NCBI GenBank assembly: GCA_016932615.1
Contig: JAFGCN010000005.1
Span: 1 to 5,802, forward strand
Length of the DNA stretch: 5,802 nt
Origin: Candidatus Aenigmatarchaeota archaeon
Lineage (GTDB): Archaea > Aenigmatarchaeota > Aenigmatarchaeia > QMZS01
Reading direction: 5' to 3'
The position numbers were made by a program, and so were the translations under genes. Shown in pieces: positions 1-3,369 of this stretch (its first letter is position 1; each line of letters begins with the position of its first letter). Below the pieces are notes generated by a model. It saw only the letters and a program-made list of their open reading frames with translations. It searched no databases and had not been told where the DNA came from.

Positions 1-34
1 GAATGTCCTGAAGGTCCTTTACCGAAAATTCCAT
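1..34 (-). CDS. Possible 5' end of an unidentified minus-strand gene (partial)
   Basis: Read on the minus strand, an ATG at 34-32 opens a frame beginning MEFSVKDLQDI that runs off the left edge after 11 codons. Only these residues are visible and no family can be named. No Shine-Dalgarno sequence lies upstream of the ATG. A TATA-like CTTTTATA (57-50 on this strand) sits only about 20 bases before the ATG, too close to serve a leaderless start cleanly. An alternative reading of the same bases is the C-terminal tail of a plus-strand gene in frame 2, ending at the TAA at 71-73. I prefer the minus-strand start because the peptide reads like a normal N-terminus, but the call is tentative. Confidence 0.3.
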   Translation of the reverse strand, partial: MEFSVKDLQDI

Positions 35-49
35 AGAATTACTTATCAG

Positions 50-57
50 TATAAAAG
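50..57 (+). promoter_or_regulatory. TATA-like box TATAAAAG
   Basis: TATAAAAG lies in the AT-rich left flank of the intergenic region. Archaeal initiation falls about 24-27 bases past the centre of the box, which puts a plus-strand start near 78-81, exactly where the GC-rich structured core begins. It could therefore drive a small RNA or a rps19-rpl22 mRNA with a leader of about 134 bases. The box also reads as CTTTTATA on the minus strand. No clear BRE is visible, so the assignment is inferred from position only. Confidence 0.3.
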
Positions 58-80
58 CAAAATTAAACCGTAAAACCATT

Positions 81-167
81 ACAGGAGTATTGCCTTAAGG
101 GTACAGGAAACTGCCCTCCTTTTGGGGCCTCTGGAAACAAAAATCCCTTAGTGAGGGACTAACCCTC
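81..167 (+). ncRNA. Candidate structured RNA or structured rps19 leader
   Basis: This GC-rich core sits between AT-rich flanks. On the plus strand, AGGG (98-101) and CAG (104-106) pair with CTG (111-113) and CCCT (114-117). The result is a 7-bp stem with a UA bulge, capped by a GAAA tetraloop (107-110). Further on, TCCCT (144-148) can pair with AGGGA (154-158), or GAGGG (153-157) can pair with CCCTC (163-167). The shared middle strand makes these two helices mutually exclusive. The GNRA loop exists only in plus-strand RNA. On the minus strand, the TCCCT/AGGGA hairpin is followed by TTTTT, so an attenuator-like element for the minus-strand gene is a weaker alternative. It matches no RNA family I recognise, and it lacks a T-arm and the conserved blocks of RNase P or SRP RNA. 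Confidence 0.3.
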
Positions 168-186
168 GTCCATATTCAACCAAGCA

Positions 187-213
187 CCCTTTTAATTTTT
201 ATCTTTTAATTTT
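187..213 (+). promoter_or_regulatory. AT-rich promoter-like stretch before rps19
   Basis: An almost pure T/A stretch with repeated TTTTAAT and TTTTTAT blocks runs directly up to the rps19 ATG, and no Shine-Dalgarno motif is present. This fits a TATA region for a leaderless or very short-leader transcript, although the best boxes lie slightly closer to the ATG than the usual 26 bases. The T-runs could equally act as a terminator for an upstream plus-strand small RNA, since archaeal termination relies on oligo-U. The sequence does not decide between these. Confidence 0.3.
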
Positions 214-600
214 ATGGCAGAATTCTTCTACAGGGGAAAAAACCCGGAAAAGCTCACTAGAGAGGAGTTTCTTAAGCTCCTTCCCTCCGGAGAGAAGAGG
301 AAGGTAAAGAGGGGCTTTACAGAGCAGGAAAAGAAGCTTTTGAAGAAAATCGCCAAATTCGAGGCGCAGAAGGGGAAAAAGCTCATAAAAACCCACTGCA
401 GGGAAATGATAATTCTTCCGGAAATGATAGGCCACAAGCTTGGCATACACAAGGGAAAGGACTTTTTTGCGCTTGACATCTTGCCTGAATACGTCGGGCA
501 CCGGCTCGGGGAATTCGCCCCAGGAACAGTAATCGTCAAGCACGGAGCCGCCGGAATCGGAGCATCGCACGGGACCAAGTTCTCGGCAACAAAGAAGTAA
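214..600 (+). CDS. rps19: 30S ribosomal protein S19 (uS19), archaeal type
   Basis: This is a component of the small-subunit head near the A-site finger and decoding region, acting in the cytoplasm. The 128 residues match the archaeal/eukaryotic uS19 (S15e-like) form. An N-terminal FxYRG segment and a basic helical region (about residues 5-48, including the GEKRKVKRG stretch) come first. The hallmark block follows at 58-73 (IKTHCREMIILPEMIG), then the LGEF core near 98-101 and the C-terminal VKHGAAGIGAS block at 108-118. Length is slightly short for archaea but complete. The ATG at 214 is supported by alignment of the FxYRG segment to family N-termini. It has no Shine-Dalgarno site, suggesting leaderless initiation. 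The stop is two bases before rpl22, so the two are surely co-transcribed. The expected L2 gene is not upstream. The protein has no N-x-S/T sequons, unlike the surface genes downstream. Confidence 0.95.
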   Translation: MAEFFYRGKNPEKLTREEFLKLLPSGEKRKVKRGFTEQEKKLLKKIAKFEAQKGKKLIKTHCREMIILPEMIGHKLGIHKGKDFFALDILPEYVGHRLGEFAPGTVIVKHGAAGIGASHGTKFSATKK

Positions 601-602
601 CT

Positions 603-1283
603 ATGTACAGCAATGAGATTAAGGGAAATACGGCAAAGGCCTGCAACTACAATGCGAGAGTTTCCTTTAAAAATTCCAAGTTCGTGTGCAGGGCCATAAA
701 GGGGATGGATGTGCAGAAGGCAAAAAAGTTCCTTGAGGAAGTCCTTGAAAAAAAGAGGAGCATAAACGGCAAATACTACTCAAGTATCGCCTCAGAAATC
801 CTTATGCTTATAAAATCTGCGGAAAAAAACGCAGAATTCAAAAATCTTGACCTTAATAACATTTTTGTGGCGCATATTGCCTCTGCCAAAGGCACCACAA
901 TGAGAAGGCGAAGGCACAAGAACAAGATTGGAAGCAAGCTTAAGGCGGCCCACCTGGAGGTCATCTTGAGGGAAAGGCCAATTGCGGGGGCAGCAAAAGC
1001 AGTCTCCAAAATCCCGGCAGCGCCGGAAAAAGCCGTGCCTGCCACCAAAACAGAAGAAACTGCAAAAGAAGTGGAAAAGGTAAAGGAAGCTGTCAAGGAA
1101 AAGGCCAAAACTGAGGCAAATGCAAAAATTGAGACCAAAAAGGAGGAAAAAGCTGCTGCTGAAAAGCCAAAGGAAAAAAAAGAGGTTGCCAAAAAGACAA
1201 AAGAAGCCCCTAAGGCCGATGGAAAAGCCGAAAAGAAAGAAGCGGCAAGGCCAAAGGAGAAAAAAGAGGCAAAACCAGAATAA
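603..1283 (+). CDS. rpl22: 50S ribosomal protein L22 (uL22) with long Lys/Ala/Glu tail
   Basis: This large-subunit protein binds 23S rRNA, and its beta-hairpin lines the peptide exit tunnel. The core spans residues 1-125: KACNYNARVSFKNSKFVCRAIKGM, the helix KAKKFLEEVLEKKR, IASEILMLIKSAEKNAEFKNLD, IFVAHIASAKG, and the final strand HLEVIL. Two oddities stand out. The loop after KKR (52) is collapsed to SINGKYYSS, missing the roughly 15-20 residues usual in archaeal uL22. The tunnel hairpin (100-117) reads MRRRRHKNKIGSKLKAAH in place of the familiar MPRAxGRA type and appears about three residues shorter. Residues 126-226 form a low-complexity Lys/Ala/Glu/Pro tail with no aromatic residue or cysteine, probably disordered or charged helix. 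It follows rps19 by two bases. S3, its usual partner, does not follow. Confidence 0.93.
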   Translation: MYSNEIKGNTAKACNYNARVSFKNSKFVCRAIKGMDVQKAKKFLEEVLEKKRSINGKYYSSIASEILMLIKSAEKNAEFKNLDLNNIFVAHIASAKGTTMRRRRHKNKIGSKLKAAHLEVILRERPIAGAAKAVSKIPAAPEKAVPATKTEETAKEVEKVKEAVKEKAKTEANAKIETKKEEKAAAEKPKEKKEVAKKTKEAPKADGKAEKKEAARPKEKKEAKPE

Positions 1284-1311
1284 AGCAAGTAGATACCGTT
1301 AGCCCAAAATT

Positions 1312-1374
1312 CCAAGGTACAGATAAGTTCTGCTCAAAAGATTAAAAAACCAATTTACAAGGCACATACCTTGG
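1312..1374 (+). repeat. Inverted repeats in the rpl22 to surface-cluster gap
   Basis: CCAAGGTA (1312-1319) is an exact 8-base inverted match to TACCTTGG (1367-1374). A closer arm, CAAGG (1358-1362), can pair with CCTTG (1369-1373) across the loop CACATA, competing for the same 3' strand. An outer GCCC (1302-1305) and GGGC (1390-1393) could close the whole element. There is no T-run after the hairpin, so it does not look like an intrinsic terminator. The stems are short and might be chance. Otherwise 1284-1410 shows no gene. Confidence 0.3.
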
Positions 1375-1410
1375 GTTGTACTGGCAAGAGGGCATAGCTA
1401 CTCCTAAGTG

Positions 1411-1425
1411 AAAAATATATATACT
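1411..1425 (+). promoter_or_regulatory. TATA-like promoter of the surface-protein cluster
   Basis: AAAAATATATATACT contains an extended TATA motif. Placing initiation about 24-27 bases past the box centre gives a start around 1440-1446, a leader of only about 10-15 bases before the ATG at 1455. This suggests that the three surface genes have their own promoter rather than depending on read-through from the ribosomal genes. Confidence 0.45.
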
Positions 1426-1443
1426 AAACTCAAATAGTATTGT

Positions 1444-1449
1444 GGTGAT
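1444..1449 (+). promoter_or_regulatory. Shine-Dalgarno site GGTGAT
   Basis: GGTGAT matches the core complementary to the archaeal 16S rRNA 3' end and lies five bases before the ATG at 1455. An in-frame TGA at 1446-1448 falls inside it, so no longer start is possible and the 1455 start is fixed. It is the only convincing Shine-Dalgarno site in the window; the other starts lack one. Confidence 0.6.
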
Positions 1450-1454
1450 ATTCT

Positions 1455-2720
1455 ATGAGAGACAAACTTCAGTACCGTACAGACCGCTTTAATGCGGATA
1501 CGCTCTTCCGAGATAATAAACCACGCCGTTCTGCACAGCCGGGAGCGCCCGATTCATCCCACCCTGTCGGCACGGCTCTAGTTACGACGACCCTGCTTTT
1601 GGGAACTGCTGCGGCGGCCGAGGATATCTCTCCTGATACGCTAAAGGACCTGTCAAAAGCGGTAAAATACCTACAAATGGGTGCTGACCTCACGCCTGGA
1701 GTAGATGCCAAATCGATAGTCGAAGAAAGGTACCTTGCTCTAGCCAATGGCTCATTTGGGGGTATCAAAGGGGGATACGGAGCAAAAAATGCAAGGGCCA
1801 ATGCGCTCGAACAACTAGAAAACTCTCAAAAAAAAGGACCTCTCACGAGAGCGCTTTCTCTTTTAGGTTGTGGCGCTCTAGCGCAAGATTACTCCTGTCC
1901 CGGTTTTGACGGCTCTGAATATGCTCACTACACCATTCCAATAAATTCCTCCTCAACATATCAACCCCTCATATATGATCCCTTTAAAAACGAGTCCATA
2001 TTCAGAACAGACCTATCAAATGACACTATCCGGCTGGTTTTTCCCAGCACCCCGGAACATATGAGCAATACCACAATGCCTGTCACCGACTACTATTTCC
2101 AGGACCCCTCCACCGGAAACCAAATAACAGCCTACCAAACATACACTCTTAACTTCGTCGACAGCCTTTCCGCTAACCTGGACGTGGTGCTCAACCACAC
2201 CAATCTCCGGTTAAATAAAACAAAAGAAGTTCCCATCGGCACAGACGGCACTGGCAGCATGACCTACTATGATGCCACTTTGTATGACCCATTCAATCCG
2301 GACTGTGCATGCGAAGTCCCAGTCTCCTACAATTTTCCGGGCAGAAGTAGCGCGAGAAACAACACCACAATGGAAGACCTTTTGGCATGTGTACGAAAAG
2401 ATGGCTTACTGGATGTGCGCAAGCTCTCCAGCACGTTTGGAAACTTCTCGACAAAGCCCGGCGAAATAGAAAGCTTGATGCGCGGACCCTATAGCCTGGA
2501 ACTAACAGTGGTATACAACTCCGGAGGGGAGCGAACCTATGGCCCAATATTCAAGGATATCCCCGCCATGCATGTTCCTTGGAATTTGGTTGGAGCAAAG
2601 GTTCCGCAAAATCCAAACCAGATCTACCTACTGCTCTATAGGAAACCCTTTGAGGGATTAGCTATCGAAGCATTCAATAGCGAGCTTTCCAGAGTAGAGG
2701 AAATTCCCAAGTATGCCTAA
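1455..2720 (+). CDS. Hypothetical exported glycoprotein, 421 residues
   Basis: I do not recognise a family. Residues 1-38 are charged and include RR at 24-25. Residues 39-55 (GTALVTTTLLLGTAAAA) form a hydrophobic segment ending in small residues, consistent with a signal peptide or an N-terminal anchor. Residues 56-134 look mostly helical, with a Gly-rich patch at 102-109. Residues 145-421 are polar and beta-rich, with repeated YDPF (174-177 and 277-280). Ten N-x-S/T sequons are present (N98, 164, 179, 189, 205, 247, 254, 302, 303, 330), nine of them between 164 and 330, which implies an extracellular, N-glycosylated body. Cysteines are at 139, 148, 284, 286 and 312. No catalytic motif is apparent. 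The first 38 codons use CGN for five of six arginines, unlike the AGR-rich ribosomal genes. The gene heads the surface cluster, with 25 bases to the next gene. Confidence 0.85.
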   Translation: MRDKLQYRTDRFNADTLFRDNKPRRSAQPGAPDSSHPVGTALVTTTLLLGTAAAAEDISPDTLKDLSKAVKYLQMGADLTPGVDAKSIVEERYLALANGSFGGIKGGYGAKNARANALEQLENSQKKGPLTRALSLLGCGALAQDYSCPGFDGSEYAHYTIPINSSSTYQPLIYDPFKNESIFRTDLSNDTIRLVFPSTPEHMSNTTMPVTDYYFQDPSTGNQITAYQTYTLNFVDSLSANLDVVLNHTNLRLNKTKEVPIGTDGTGSMTYYDATLYDPFNPDCACEVPVSYNFPGRSSARNNTTMEDLLACVRKDGLLDVRKLSSTFGNFSTKPGEIESLMRGPYSLELTVVYNSGGERTYGPIFKDIPAMHVPWNLVGAKVPQNPNQIYLLLYRKPFEGLAIEAFNSELSRVEEIPKYA

Positions 2721-2745
2721 GAAAAATAATTAAACTATATGCATT

Positions 2746-3369
2746 ATGGCATACACCCTGCCAAAATACGCTCTACTTCTTCTCATAATAGTCTTAATTG
2801 TTGCCGTTGCAAGCTCTCAGAAGCCCACCCAAAAAGAGACCTCGTTTTTTGAATTACAGCCCGAAGCAATCCTTTTGTCAATTTCGTTTGACGGTTGGAC
2901 CCGAAGCAACCTTACGGCAGGGTCGAAAAACTGTGAAGAGATAAGTCTGCCGGATGGCAGATTCGCCTATTGTGATACCCCTGGCTTAAAGGAAAGCTCA
3001 TATGTTATTTGGAGTAAAGTTCCTCCAGAAGAGGGTTTTTTTAGGAAAGTAATATCCGCTGAAATCTTTGAATTTGAAGATAAATCCTACGTGAATACAT
3101 TTAACCTTACTGAATCGTTCCGGATAGCACCTGCGCTCATAAGCCAGACTGAATCTGGAAAACTGCGCATCGACAAGTACGGTGCCACGCTGTTCAGTTC
3201 AGAAAACCACCCCGATAACACCACTGAACCTCAGAAGGACTCCGAAGAATTGAAAAGTGAAACCCTCTACTTTGATTTGGTTCAAGGCGAGACGAAGGCC
3301 ATTGTCCTTACCTATTACGAGCAATACGAGGCCGAAGTCCAGCAGATAGTCGAACAACTGGCAAGATGA
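2746..3369 (+). CDS. Hypothetical membrane-anchored or secreted protein, 207 residues
   Basis: This protein is not recognisable by family. A very hydrophobic stretch at residues 8-22 (YALLLLIIVLIVAVA) after a single Lys is a clear signal peptide or N-terminal anchor. The remaining ~180 residues are soluble and appear mixed beta, with three sequons (N55, N120, N158). There are exactly two cysteines (C63, C76), which could form one disulfide in the exported domain. The last 40 residues are acidic and helical. No Shine-Dalgarno site precedes the ATG; an out-of-frame ATG lies at 2739. The stop overlaps the start of the next gene as ATGA (3366-3369), which implies translational coupling. Because the partner is the giant cysteine-rich protein, an accessory role such as anchor, chaperone or assembly partner is a reasonable inference, but it has no direct support. 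Confidence 0.85.
   Translation: MAYTLPKYALLLLIIVLIVAVASSQKPTQKETSFFELQPEAILLSISFDGWTRSNLTAGSKNCEEISLPDGRFAYCDTPGLKESSYVIWSKVPPEEGFFRKVISAEIFEFEDKSYVNTFNLTESFRIAPALISQTESGKLRIDKYGATLFSSENHPDNTTEPQKDSEELKSETLYFDLVQGETKAIVLTYYEQYEAEVQQIVEQLAR

Noticed and set aside
2-73. Plus-strand C-terminal tail ending at TAA 71-73
   Set aside because: It is possible but unsupported. The peptide does not resemble the L2 C-terminus expected before uS19, and the minus-strand start reads more naturally.
81-172. RNase P RNA, SRP RNA or tRNA in the GC-rich island
   Set aside because: The block around GGAAACTGCCC faintly recalls an RNase P element, but the island is far too short and lacks the other conserved blocks. 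It has no T-arm or SRP tetraloop domain.
776-1315. Minus-strand frame of 179 codons, rich in Phe, Ala and Ser
   Set aside because: It is the complement of the Lys/Ala/Glu-rich tail of uL22; AAG/AAA codons reversed give Phe/Leu, an artefact.
1524-1620. Twin-arginine (Tat) signal in the 421-residue protein
   Set aside because: RR at 24-25 is followed by SAQPG rather than a hydrophobic-containing xFLK-type motif and is about 14 residues from the hydrophobic segment.
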